Assembly (NCBI RefSeq): GCF_932526225.1
Contig: NC_064047.1
Location: forward strand, 4,031,501 to 4,095,500
Origin: Nematostella vectensis
Taxonomy: Eukaryota; Cnidaria; Anthozoa; Actiniaria; Edwardsiidae
DNA: 64,000 nt
Reading direction: 5' to 3'
Shown: positions 11,373 to 23,352 of the stretch, in pieces
Layout: each line of letters opens with the position of its first letter
How positions within the stretch are numbered: the first letter of the stretch is position 1
Made by a program: the position numbers and the translations under genes
Notes under the pieces: generated by a model
Told to the model about the DNA's origin: nothing
What the model saw: only the letters and a program-made list of their open reading frames with translations
The model's database searches: none

Positions 11373-14300
11373 ATGAACCACCTCAAGTATATCGTAGTGG
11401 TCAGCGTTCATTCAGTGGTTCAAAGAAGTGGTCAGCTATCGGCGAGCGTGAAATGCTTCGTGACGCAAGACCTTGTTCATCAGCAGCTCGTTCACCAGGA
11501 AGTCGGTCTGGAGCTCGCTCGTCAGCGTCTTTACAGCGCCTCAAGGCACAGCTTGAGGTATGTCGATAGAGGGTCGGCGAGCCTTAAGCATCATCGAGAA
11601 GTCGGCAACGCTAGGCTATACCAGCTTTCTCTACCATGGAAGGTTGACAATCCGCGCCTTCCAGACAACAGAACCACAGCCCTTAGACTACTATGCTCAT
11701 TAAAGCTACGACTACTCAAGGATGAGGTCCTCCATCGCCAGTACACAGCAACAATAGACGAATATATTTCTCAAGGTCACGCCAGACAACTTCCTACAGA
11801 CCATCAAAGCAGCGATGACAGTCCGACTTGGTACCTCGCTCACCATGCAGTATTTCACCCGCAGAAACCCGACAAAGTGAGAGTAGTTTTTGACTGCGCA
11901 GCCAAGCATAAGAACATCTCATTGAATGATATGTCGCTTCAAGGTCCTGACATAACCAACAAGCTCGTTGGACTGCTTATACGTTTTCGTCAACATCCTG
12001 TGGCCTTTATGGCGGACGTAAAAAGATGTTTCATCAACTCAAGGTCTCACCACAAGATTGCGAAGCTCTCCGATTCTTATGGTGGCCGGGAGGTGATTTG
12101 TCAACAGCACCAGTTGAGCATCGAATGCTAGTTCACATCTTTGGAGCGAAGTCATCACCGAGCTGTGCAAGTCTCGCTCTAAGAAAGACAGCTGAGGATA
12201 ACAAGGCAGATTTTGATGACGCGACAGTTGAAACTGTTCTGAGGAACTTTTACGTCGATGATTGTGTCAAGTCCGTGCAGACTACTGGCGAAGCTCTTAG
12301 TCTGGTGCATCAGCTGCCTGAGATGATGAATAGAGGTGGTTTTCACCTTACGAAATGGATCTGCAACAGACGTGAGGTTGTCTCGGTTCCAGAAAAAGAG
12401 CAAGCCCCTTCATTGAAAGACAAGGATATTGATCTGGATGCTCTGTCGATAGAAAGAACCCTAGGAATGACATGGAAAATTGAAAAAGATGTCTTCAGTT
12501 TCCGAACTCTTCAAAAGAGATCCGTTTCCACGAGACGTGGTATACTATCCATGACATCGTCAGTGTACGATCCACTTGGTCTGGCAGAACCACTTGTACT
12601 GCCAGCTAAGAAGATCCTTCAAGGCTTATGCAAGAGCGACTATTCATGGGATGAAGTTATTCCAGACGCAGAGCTCGAGATGTGGCGAGATTGGGTTGGT
12701 GATATTGGTTATATCACAGATGTAACAGTGCCTAGATGTGTGAAACTACAGCCATTGTCTAAAATACAGTCCATACAGCTGCACCATTTTTCGGATGCTT
12801 CAACTGAGGGATATGGCGCCGCGTCATATTTACGCGTTCAAGATACTGATGGTGTTGTGACCTGCAATTTATTGCTCGGGAAAGCAAGAGTAGCACCATT
12901 GAAGTCAGTCACAATCCCTAGGTTAGAGCTCACTGCCGCAACAGTCGCTGTGAAGCTACACAAACAGATCGAAGAAGAACTCGACCTACCGGTGCACAAG
13001 ACTTATTTCTGGACAGATTCGATGATTGTTTTGCAAAGTATCAAGAGGGTTTAGACAACATGATTGAGAGGTATTCCTCCTTGTATGCCCTCCTGAAAGG
13101 AGTTGCTTGGATGATGCGATTTAAGAAGTACCTAATACATTAGGTGCGCCGACCATCCGACGTTGATCTTAAGATAGGAGATCTCACGGCCCAAGAGATT
13201 TCAGAAGCCGAGAACGAGATAGTGAAGTATGTACGACGACAGAGCTTTCCGAGGGAAATGAAAATCCTGGAAGTTGAAGAAAGAAAGAGAACAGAAGAGA
13301 AGAAGGACTACTCAAGATCTTCAGGTCGGCGATTGAACAGCGCACCATACACAAGTCCCCTTTTAAAGCTCCGCCCATTTGTACTCGATGGATTGATCCG
13401 AGTCGTAGGACGTCTTGATAGAGCATCGATCCAATACTCATCACAGCATCCAGCCATTCTCCCACGTAAGCACAACACCACAGACCTCATCATCCATCAA
13501 GTTCATAACAAAGGTCATGTGGGTCCAACCCAAGTGCTATCAAGCGTTCGTGAGAAGTATTGGATATTGAAAGGAGGGGCAGCTGTAAGAGCTGTACTGA
13601 AGAAGTGCATCAAATGTAAGCGGCCAAGGCCAAGCCTCAAGATCAGATTATGGCTCCACTTCCATTAGCGCGCGTCACACCTGATAATCCACCATTTACC
13701 TTTGTTGGAATTGATTACTTCGGGCCTATACAAGTCAAAGTAAAGAGAAGTTACGTAAGGCGATATGGATGCGTTTTCTCTTGTTTAACTATGCGTGCAG
13801 TTCATATCGAGATTGCCCACGAGTTAACGACAGACTCTTTTCTCCAAGCCTTCTCAAGATTTGTGAGCAGGAGAGGACCGCCAAGGGAAGTCTTTAGCGA
13901 CAATGGAACTAACTTCAAGGGAGCAGAAGATGTCAGAGAAGCCTTGAAAACCTGGAACCAAGACCGTATCAGAGATACCTTGCGAGAGAATAAGATCGAA
14001 TGGCATTTCAATCCCCCCAAAGCAAGCCACACCGGAGGAATATGGGAGAGAATGATAGGTTCGATTCGCAGAATCCTGCGCGTCTTACTTGCTAACCAGA
14101 CGGTGGATGACAAAATTCTCAGTACCATGATGGCAGAGACAGAGAAAATTCTGAATGATCGCCCCCTGACGCGTATCACAGATGACCCAAACGACCTAGA
14201 ACCCTTGACGCCTAACAAGCTTCTGTTAGTCTACAGAAATCCATGCATAGCTCCAGGAGACTTCTCAGTTCTTGCTGATAGATTTACCAAGCGCTGGCGT

Positions 14301-14562
14301 CATGCACATGACAGAGTATATGCAAGCTCTCCAAGAACGTCAGAAGTGGCTGAAACCAAGGAGAAATCTCAGCAAAGGAGATCTAGTACTAGTTGTGGAT
14401 GAATCATTACCTCCTGGAAGGTGGCCTATGGGAGTGATTGATGAAGTAGTTCCCGACAAGTTCGGTGCTGTTCGCCACGTGATGATCAAGACTGCACTCT
14501 CCCATCTAAAGAGAGATGTACGCAAGGTCGGCATACTAGAAGCAGTATCCGCACCAACCTAG
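11373..14562 (+). pseudogene. Bel/Pao pol: RT, RNase H, integrase, DUF5641 (frameshifted)
   Basis: The RT part (about 11620-12420) shows VRVVFDCAAK, SLQGPDITN, the first catalytic D in FMADV, then FGAKSSPSCA and the YVDDC box. RNase H follows with FSDAST and ELTAA, and stops early near 13052. The integrase has the HHCC zinc site (HQVHNKGHVG, CIKC) and DDE residues in GIDYFGP, FSDNGTNF and GGIWERM. The last part (14272-14562) is the DUF5641 domain typical of Bel/Pao. Frame breaks lie near 12025, 13054-13144, 13640-13655 and 14270-14300. The catalytic residues survive, so inactivation may be fairly recent. Confidence 0.88.
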
Positions 14563-14756
14563 ATGTCAAGATCTGCAAAGTTTGCAAACGACTTGTGAGT
14601 TTACAGACTCACTACTGACGACTTACAGATGAATGAACTTATCAAGTGCTCAGAGAAGTACCATCTGATATGAACACTATTCATAAATTAAATTAGTTGG
14701 TTTCGCAGTATTTGTGTTGAGTGTGTCAGGACTCAATGGTCCTTCGGGGGCCGGTT

Positions 14757-15197
14757 TGTTACAGCGAAACTCTGAATTTTTGTGTTACAAGATGTTTTGT
14801 TAATATGTTTGTACACCCTTTGTTCGTCGCCGGTTTAGTAGTTTCTCGTTAACACATCGTTTTATTGTTATTAGACTCAATGGTCCTTCGGGGGCCGGTT
14901 TGTTACAGCGAAACTCTGAATTTTTGTGTTACAAGATGTTTTGTTAATATGTTTGTACACCCTTTGTTCGTCGCCGGTTTAGTAGTTTCTCGTTAACACA
15001 TCGTTTTATTGTTATTAAGAGTCCTTTGTCTAAGTCATGCTAATTTTCGATAAGTACATGTAAGCATTATGTATATGAGTCACTGCAGTTAAGATTTATT
15101 TAGTTCGTCCTCTCTGTCGTCTATTCGTCTGTATATTGTCACCTTTGAGTACTATGTCACATCTTGTAACACAAAAATTCAGAGTTTCGCTGTAACA
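14757..15197. repeat. 3' LTR-like end with 38-bp inverted termini and internal duplication
   Basis: The segment begins TGTTACAGCGAAAC and ends GTTTCGCTGTAACA. Bases 14757-14794 are the perfect reverse complement of 15160-15197. A 144-bp tandem duplication (14731-14874 and 14875-15017) repeats the polypurine-like CGGGGGCCGG and the start of the LTR, so a second identical terminus lies at 14901-14938. TG..CA ends and position after pol fit an LTR; the long inverted terminus is unusual. Confidence 0.7.
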
Positions 15198-17790
15198 AAG
15201 GCTATTCTAGTTTTCAGCGCAGACGTTCCCGTCCTCGCTAGACCGAGAAACTTGGAGTTTTCACGTTGTAGTTTGAAGGAAATTGGCTGAAATGTATAAT
15301 ATATAGATTTAGGCAGTGCCTAAAAGCGGAGCCAGCATTGAACACCTTCTGTGTTGACTGATTGAGGTATTTTTGGGGGATCTAGGATCCTGCTCTTTAC
15401 TGAGATATATTTATTGTACCAACCAAATGGATCCAGGCCTTATTCAATAATTTAAATTATGCAGTACATCAAAGTTAACAAACCCAATTCCTGGTGTGAA
15501 TATGGCTGTCAAAGTTGTCAAGAGTCTAATGGTAAATTCTTATGTCCCATCATAGAAGTTCCATTATAAATATTGTTTTTTAATCAAAACAATACTCCGA
15601 CAAGCTTTGCCCTTGTGCAGAATAGGTCATGGATGTACCAGCATTCCAAAGATTTGAAATAATATATTTTGACTGTTTAGATGCCATACTCTTATTTTTA
15701 TGTATTGATTTAGTGGCGATTCTCTCCTTCATTGGACCGAATATTCAGAAAAATGTCTGGAAATTAAAATCCAAAAATATATCTCCTTTCATGAATTACA
15801 TATTGGTGCACCCACCATTTACCATATACTGGCCTTGTTGTTGGTGGCCTACTCCAAAATGAATGCAATGAAGAAAAAACAGATTGATTTTGGAAGCAAA
15901 TCCTTAAAAAAAAACATCTAAGGCATCACTGACAGTGCTAAAATGCTAACTTCTAATTTCAAACCAAACCCTTTTATTGATCTATGTCTGGGGTAGAGAG
16001 GAAGGAAAGAATATCAATTGACTAAAAAATAGTCGACGGGGGAGGGGATATAAAGGGAATTGACTCAACTTGAAAGGTTTGTTGAAAAAAATATAACAGT
16101 AATGAAAATAATTTGATTGAGCATTTCTTGACATTTCCCCTTTCCCATTATCTTAACCCTTTCACCACCACAGGCCTCTAAAGAGGCCATGTCTATGCTA
16201 TCCAAGCTATGTGAACAGAATTCTATTATTTAAAAAGAACAAGGTTGTTGCTAGTGTTATAAAGTTTAAGTATCTTGCCCTAAAAAACCCTTCCCTTAAT
16301 AAAAGTTCCCTTTATGTACATTTGTAAAGCTACATTCTGACAAGCTTTGTCCTTGCGAAGAATAATGGATGAAACAGGATTTCAAAGATAGAATATAGTG
16401 TCAGACACAATTTTAGATAAGATGCAATACTGAAGTTTTAATGTACCATTTTAAGTGGTGATTTTCCATCCCCATGGGAATTAATATCTACAAATCATAG
16501 TTACAGTAATGCATTATATTTTGGTGTTTTTAGAAACCCTGGATCCAACCATTCCAATAAAATAAATGTTTAAAAAGAAAATATAATAACAATAATGTGA
16601 TAATTATATTCAGTACTTTCCTAAAATATCCCTTTTCCCATTATCTTTAGGTTAATAGAAAACTGTTTTCGTTACAGATTTATTATTTAAAAAGCAAAAT
16701 TATGTTTTTAGTTTTATATAATATAAGTATCTTGTTCTAAAAAAAACCTTTTGAGTGTGTACTGCTGAATCACATAGTAATGCCCTAGTCATTTGAGCCC
16801 CCTCCCTATGGTCCTGGGGAAGTCAGGGGTTAATGTGGGGTTTTAGATTACTTTTTAACCAGAATATGTCAAGAGGGGTGGTGGTATTGACTGTTTTTGA
16901 CTCTTAACTTGGAAGCAGGCTTTTATTAAAGTTAAATCCCCCACCCTTCCCTGGGACCATGTGTGTGGGGGTATCAAATGACTAGTGAATAAGAACTCCC
17001 TACTGTCTTTCAGACATGTCTTTCAAGACATGGTTTTCAATTCTCATGTCTTCCAGTCCTTAGCATTCATCTTGGCCCTCAGGTAGTCCCTGGTTCATAA
17101 AAGAGTGACATTTCTTTCAAAACAATCTTTTTATCAAGACACAATTATAATCTGACTAATTTCCACAAATATTTGAAAAAAAAAATAAACACATGAGATG
17201 TAAGATGCAGACAATAACAATACATATTGGCAATAGGGGTTGAATTTTGTTTTGTTTTTATCCTCGGTAAGGACAATTTCTCTTGTAATTTGAAAAAGTT
17301 GCTGTATCTTCTAAGGATATGTATCTTCTTAGGACTAAGAGCACAGGATATAAAGACAAGAACGGTCTTCTTTACCAGTATAGGACAAATGCAACACGGT
17401 ATTGGTTAGCTTTAATGAAATATTTCAACAGAATCAAGAATAAAGATAGAACAAAGAATGTCAAAACAAAAGGTGTTATGCTCATTTTCAAAGCAAACAA
17501 AAAGGGCAACAAAAAGCCCAATAACTGTCATATCCTCAATAGACAATAGAAATCGTCGTCTGAAACTCACCTTGCATTTTGTCGCTTTCTTGTGGTTGTG
17601 TTCGCTGTTGAATGTGAACTATTACTTACTTAAATTTACTAGCAAAAACCAGACATATCCTTACATCAATCTTGGCGTGAATGAATGTTAGTAGATCTCC
17701 TCTAGTTGACTTTAGCCTTAAGTCACAAAATTTGAGGCAAAAAGAAATAATCAACGCATGACAAGAACTTTTCCCTTGCTCCGTGCTTGT
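15198..17790. other. noncoding, with a degenerate local duplication
   Basis: No gene was found. Segments around 15595-15760 and 16330-16470 resemble each other (both have GACAAGCTTTG.CCTTG), as do 16136-16160 and 16625-16650 (CCCATTATCTT). This suggests an old tandem duplication of roughly 0.5-0.7 kb. Confidence 0.4.
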
Positions 17791-17799
17791 ATTTAGCCG

Positions 17800-18062
17800 C
17801 CATTACGGGGCCGAGTGAGGCCTGGGAGTTGCGCGGCTGACTGGCTGGCTGGCTGGCGAGTGACACCACAGTTTACCCGCGCAATGACCACAAAACCAAG
17901 TCGCATAGTTATACCATATTTCTATACCTATGGAGCTCCGCCGCGCTGGCCCCGCTAAGACAGAATCCATTTCAGAGTACTTTTCACGTCTGGCTCTTTG
18001 AATTCTCAACTGTTTTATGCCGTCGCCGTCCGCGTTGCCGTTGTCGTTGCTTAAGGTCCCTA
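17800..18062 (-). repeat. GC-rich dispersed repeat candidate
   Basis: On the minus strand it starts GGGACCTTAAGCAACGACAA, the same opening as at 10564, then runs through a GC-rich stretch (GCGGGGCCAGCGCGGCGGAG). It contains a 68-residue open frame, but composition and the shared terminus favour a mobile-element remnant over a gene. Confidence 0.35.
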
Positions 18063-18659
18063 ATTCGAAGTCTGCTACGGCTATGATTTGATTTTAGAAT
18101 AATTTACAATTTGTTTGTAAAATTTAACCACTTTTTGGAAACAATATAGCTGCTTGAATTAAGAATTCTGATAATGCCTAGTATTTGCATCATATTGACA
18201 GTATTGACAGCGATTTTTTTCGTAACACTTGTAACACATGCTTTTTTTTCTCAAAAACTGGAAGGACGACTTACTTAATTCACTGTTTATTTTTCAAAAC
18301 AGTTTATGAATTTTATTATGTGGAAGTACCATAAAATACCTTGGACCATTATGAGATAGATAAGAATAAACACGTTAGTTGTTGGTTATTTTTAGCAAAA
18401 TTATTATAGCTTTTTAAACAGTAATTGGACATCAAAATCCCGTTGTTAACATCTATCAACAGTATTCAAGTAAATCTTTCTTTCTTATCTTTTCCTTAGC
18501 AAAAGTCTAATCAAAATCAGTGTTTTTAGTAAAACAAATATTTATCTTGAAAAACATTAGCAACATTATTTTAAGTGTTTGGGTTATGTTAAAATAGACA
18601 AGGTATCTTTATTTTGAAGTTTAGTCTCCCGCTTTACCCTCCAGATGATAGGTCGAAGA

Positions 18660-18994
18660 GAGTTACGTACAGTATACGCGCACGTCGCCTTTTTCTTCTA
18701 AAACACTCAAGTATATTAAAAAAGTAAGCCCGTTTGCTGTGAAAATATTTGCGCTCTCATCTCATCTGCGTGTCAAGATTTTCGCGCCAAATTCTCCCTC
18801 TTGTCTATTTTTGGAATGTCGATGCTCATTTGCATGCGCATCCGGGCATTTTATCTGACTGCTTGGCTACCAAATGACAACAAAATGGAGGAAAATTCAT
18901 GCAAGGACTTCGAAAAACTTGCCAATATAACAGAATATAGCAGAATTGTGATGTTGATCGCCTCTAAGTGTCACTAACAATAAAATTTACTAAG
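18660..18994 (+). promoter_or_regulatory. probable promoter region of the dynein gene
   Basis: Just upstream of the ATG at 18995 are an E2F-like TTTCGCGCCAAA (18778-18790), a POU octamer ATTTGCAT (18828-18835) and an NRF1-like TGCATGCGCAT overlapping it. No TATA box at a fitting distance was obvious. A weak RFX X-box-like GGCTACCAAATGACAAC lies near 18864. The element calls are motif matches only. Confidence 0.35.
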
Positions 18995-21900
18995 ATGGAT
19001 GAAAGGCACTGGTGGTTTGCTACCAAACTGCAGGAAACATTTCACATTGGAGCGTTGGACAATCCAACGATGCTGGAAGATTTTATGGCCGAACAGACGA
19101 CTTTGGATTACATCAATGACTTTTTAGCTCCTGAAGGTCACACAAAGCTATTTTTCTACTCTCCAAAACCTGATCCAAATAGCCTCCAGACAAGGAAAAT
19201 GTGTGTGACTAGCACTTGCGCAAAGCTCAAAGAAGTGATGGACGAAGAAGCAATTTGTTTGTATTTTATTCGTTCAAACGTAAACCGGGTGATCGATCCA
19301 ACTCAAGTAGAAAAGGAGGTTTATTGCGGAGAAATAAAAGAAAATCCTCTTGTTCACTTTAGCGCTTTGCTTTCCGAGGCTTTCGGGCCTGTACTTCATG
19401 CTCAAAAAGATTGGGGCCAATGCACAGACGAGGAACATCAACATTTTCTAAACCAAATTGATAAATACACCAACACTTTGAGCGAATATGCAAACGCTAC
19501 AGTTGCACCACAACAGATCTTGAAGAAACCCGAATCACAAGTTACTACGGATTTCAAACAGAACCGGGCTGCGGCAGTCAACCCTGTTATTTTACAGGAA
19601 TATGAGAATTTAGTGTTAGACTGGATTACCACTATTGAGAATATCCTCACAGATGGGTTGGAAGATAGGTTAGTTTTTTGTCACCTATTTATGCCAACAA
19701 TTAACTTACCGGACAGTTCCATCAACGGACGTTTATAATCAACTTTTTATCAACTTTTTAAAATGCCATTGACTTTGGTTTACTACATATCTAGGGTGGA
19801 GAAAATCAGGCGCAACAATTATTATGTATCATGTGTATCTTATACTATAATATTTTTGTCTTGGACAGTAAGATTGCCTAGTTCTTGCACAGAGCATTAC
19901 TTAAATTAAAATTTCTCTTTATATCTCAAGGTCGGATGGTCATGCAGGACCCCTGAGTGAGCTCGACAGATGGAAGAGACGGCAGAAGGTCCTTACAAGT
20001 GTGACAGACCAACTGAAGGGGAAAGAATGCAAAGCTGTAATAGCTGTTCTGATAACAGCCAAGTCAAAAGTGTTAAAGAGATGGAAGTCTATGGACGCAA
20101 GGTATTTTTGACGAAAATCCTGTAACATGACCTTGGACACAGAGAACTTAAAGCCACATTGTCACCAGTTTACTTTCGGAGGTCTGACGGAAACCTCAAC
20201 CGTTAAAAGAAAAAAAAAATTTATTAGAATCCGATATATTTAACAGGCCATCCGCTCTAAATTATCGATCACATCCTCAAAGAAACTTCCAATAGACACA
20301 CTGCTTTCAATATTTTGAAATATTTTTCGCGTTTTCCATTAAAAATCAATCGGAGATTGTTGCGTAATTGACTGGAAGTAAACTGGTGACAATGCAGCTT
20401 TAAGCAGCGTTGTCCCTAAGGGCTGTTTCCACTAGGACGTAAGGGCAACATAATTTTCCATTTCTTTCTGGAACACAAGAGCAAGCACTGGCAAACAATC
20501 ACTTGTGTTTCCAAATTACACAATGCCTCAAAACCTTTAATGGAAACAGGTCTGACCCCAACATCATGCTGAAAAATTAGAAAAAAACCCTCAGAGGGGA
20601 CAAGAGTTGTTTGCGTTCAATACAAGGAGTGGTAGTGTAGAGTATAGTATTGGTATACAGAGTAGCAAATTTGAACAGATAAGCAGATGGAGATGAATGC
20701 TTAGAGGGGCTTAGTATTGCTTGTACATTTTTGTGTTTCAGTATAACAGATGCCCTCAATGAGACTAAAGATAAAGTTCGCTACCTGGAATCCTTGCGAA
20801 AATACTTTGACCAGCTGTACAGTGGTGCTCCTGTTGGTACCATTTGTAGTAACACTCTTCCTGGTCTAATGGCTACTGTGCGCCAGATGGATGCAGTGTC
20901 CAGATTTTATGCCAGGAACGGCTACTTGGGCCTGTTGTTCTCAAAGGTGAGCTCAGCAGTAAAGAAACATTGTTTGGATATTGGGATTCTCACATACAGT
21001 ACTGTGGTGTTTACCATATAATATAGATAGAATAGATACTGGATTATGCACATAATTTATAGTGTTAGCCGCATTGTTAATATACTTGGTTGGGCATGTA
21101 CAGTACTGTAAGGTTGACTTTTTCACCCTTTTCCCAAGTATAATGTCATAACAGCATATTTAGTATCTGATTTTATTTTCTGGAAAAAAATATAGATTAC
21201 CAATCAGCTTGTGACAGCTTGCAAGAACTACCTCAGAGCCACTACTATGACATGTGAAGAAGACAAGCTGTGGACTCGCGTCCAGGAAGAAACAGAAGCC
21301 TGTGCATCTGGCCATACCATCCAGGCAAAACCAAAAGCCAAAAAGAAAGGGCACAAGGAACACATAACACCTCAGGATGAAAGATTTCTTACAAGACTTA
21401 ATGTGTGTCTGACTCTGCAGAAGCAGTATCGGGACATGCTACGGAGTCTTCGTGATAGTCTTGGGGGTTCTCATTCTTTGTCAATTACACCTAGTGGTGT
21501 TGGACCTGGCAAGAAACAGCCAATAGGAGGAAGCAATAGCAATGTGATGACACCTTCAAACACCTATCCTGTCCACACGAGGCTTCTCATCTCACAAAGT
21601 TAGTCCTTGTTTGGTTATGAGATGGAGATGTGATGGCGGGGGGTGGGGGGGGGGGGGGGCAAGCAGTTAATATAGAGTTAATGATATCATACTAAAAGTA
21701 TAAGATGAAAGATGCATTAAAGAATATTTTGTGATAGGTTAAGAGGTAATTAATGGTTTGGAAGTCTCTATACAAAAAGTATAAGATAAAAGATGCATTA
21801 AAGAATAAAATGTGATAGGTTAAGAGGTAATTAATGGACTGGAAGTCTCTATAAGGAACCATACATGTACACTAACTAATTAAACTTTAATATCAGCAGT

Positions 21901-23352
21901 ATTTCCAGAATGTATAAAAGGGGGTTTGAAACTTGAAAAGGAACATAAAAGTGGATTATTGGTACAAAAAAGGTATTTGAAATTAATCAAAATTGGGTTG
22001 GATAGCTACTGTACCCAATCTACCCTCCCTTGATCAGTGGTTGACAAGGACCTCAATTAGGTTTAACCAATGTCAGAGGGATGATGTCTGATTTACATGC
22101 TACAATTTGTTCGGCCAATTTTATGTATGTTTATTCTGTGTCGGCTTATCTTCTTTAAATCTGACTCAATAAATCTTTGGTGTTGGGTTAGATTTCGCAC
22201 TTCACAAAACAAGCCTGGGAGGGGCCTGAAAAATGGCAGCTTGTGAGTGTTCTGGCCAACAATAAGCCTTCCAAATCAGTGTATGTTAATCTCAACCTTT
22301 AGAAGCACATCTTGGTAGTTCTATATTATTGATGTATCTAAATTATTTTCCCTCAGATTCCCGTCTTAAAGGAGATCATGAGAGTGTCACCAGTCAGGGA
22401 AGCAGCGGAATTGCCTTTGCTGATGAAGAATCAATTATTGGTTTCCTTGATGTCTTCTGTGTCCATGTACGTAACATGCTTGACATCATCCAGACACTTG
22501 GACAACTATCGCGGCTTGCAAGCGACGTCAAGAACCTGATGAGGATTCCTACAGAAGTAGTGATGTATGGCCCACCTGAGAATGAAAATGAGCAACCTGT
22601 CCCTTTCCGTGACCAGCAGTTAGGTGTGTCCGATGTAAAGGTGTCACGTCATCCCAGTTCTGTCGCCAGTGGATCAGAAAAGAGTTATCCTCAAGAAGGT
22701 ACAGGAAACGTTTAATTTTTGGGTCGATAAAAACCAGATTGAGTCAACCCGAGACCTTTATTAGATAAGATACACCAACTGGAATAAGCCGTTCTAACGA
22801 GTAGCTGGTATTACGAAAAAGGAGTGGCCAAAAAGGCATGTTATATGTTTATTATCTGTTAGTATGTGTTATTTGGTGGATAAAAAATGGAATTAAAACC
22901 AGATTTAGTCAACCCGAGACCTTTATTAGATAAGATACACCAACTGGAATAAGCCGTTCTAATGGTAGTCAGCATTATAAAAAAGGAGTGGCCAAAAAGG
23001 CATGTTATATGTTATTATTTGTTAGTATGTGTTATTTGGTGGAAAAAAATAGAATTCACTTTGTTTTTAAGATTCTACGAGTAGTGGCAGAGCTAATGGA
23101 ATTGGTCAAATCCTGGATGAAATTGACGAAGAGGAGAAAGTAAAAGAGATCTACAGTGTGGTTGTGACACCAAGCATCTCAAGCATTCTTTACGACAACA
23201 TCTACGCCATGCGGTCACCCCTGGAGACTACCATAAGTACTGCTGTGTTCCTTGATGTAGAGGGACAGGGGTGCCAACTATTTGAGAATGGGTACACTGG
23301 CTTTGTGTCATCTGTGCTCAAGATTGAGAACTACATCTGCAATTATCTCAAG
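18995..23352 (+). CDS. dynein exons 1-6: N-terminal tail (residues 1-692)
   Basis: Exons: 18995-19668, 19931-20101, 20742-20946, 21196-21598, 22357-22698, 23072-23352. Exon 1 opens MDERHWWFATKLQETFHIGA and contains AICLYFIRSN, matching the CVFFIR segment near the start of DNAH5/8. Exons 2-3 match the start of the DHC_N1 tail domain. Exon 4 adds a lysine-rich stretch (AKPKAKKKGHKE) and a glycine/serine-rich linker that the vertebrate proteins lack. Exon 5 is acidic and serine-rich at its end. An alternative GTG-initiated upstream extension (18968) is closed by a stop and was not used. Confidence 0.85.

Larger units (their letters stand above)
10827..15197 (+). mobile_element. Bel/Pao LTR retrotransposon, decayed
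   Basis: A gag-like frame, reverse transcriptase, RNase H, integrase and DUF5641 segments follow in Bel/Pao order, then an LTR-like 3' end. It is dead: the protease region is missing or eroded, the pol frame is interrupted at least four times, and no matching 5' LTR is visible upstream of 10827. GC content is higher than in the flanks. Confidence 0.88.

Noticed and set aside
18860-18885. RFX X-box near the dynein start (GGCTACCAAATGACAAC)
   Set aside because: Two mismatches to the X-box consensus; kept only as a weak remark in the promoter entry.
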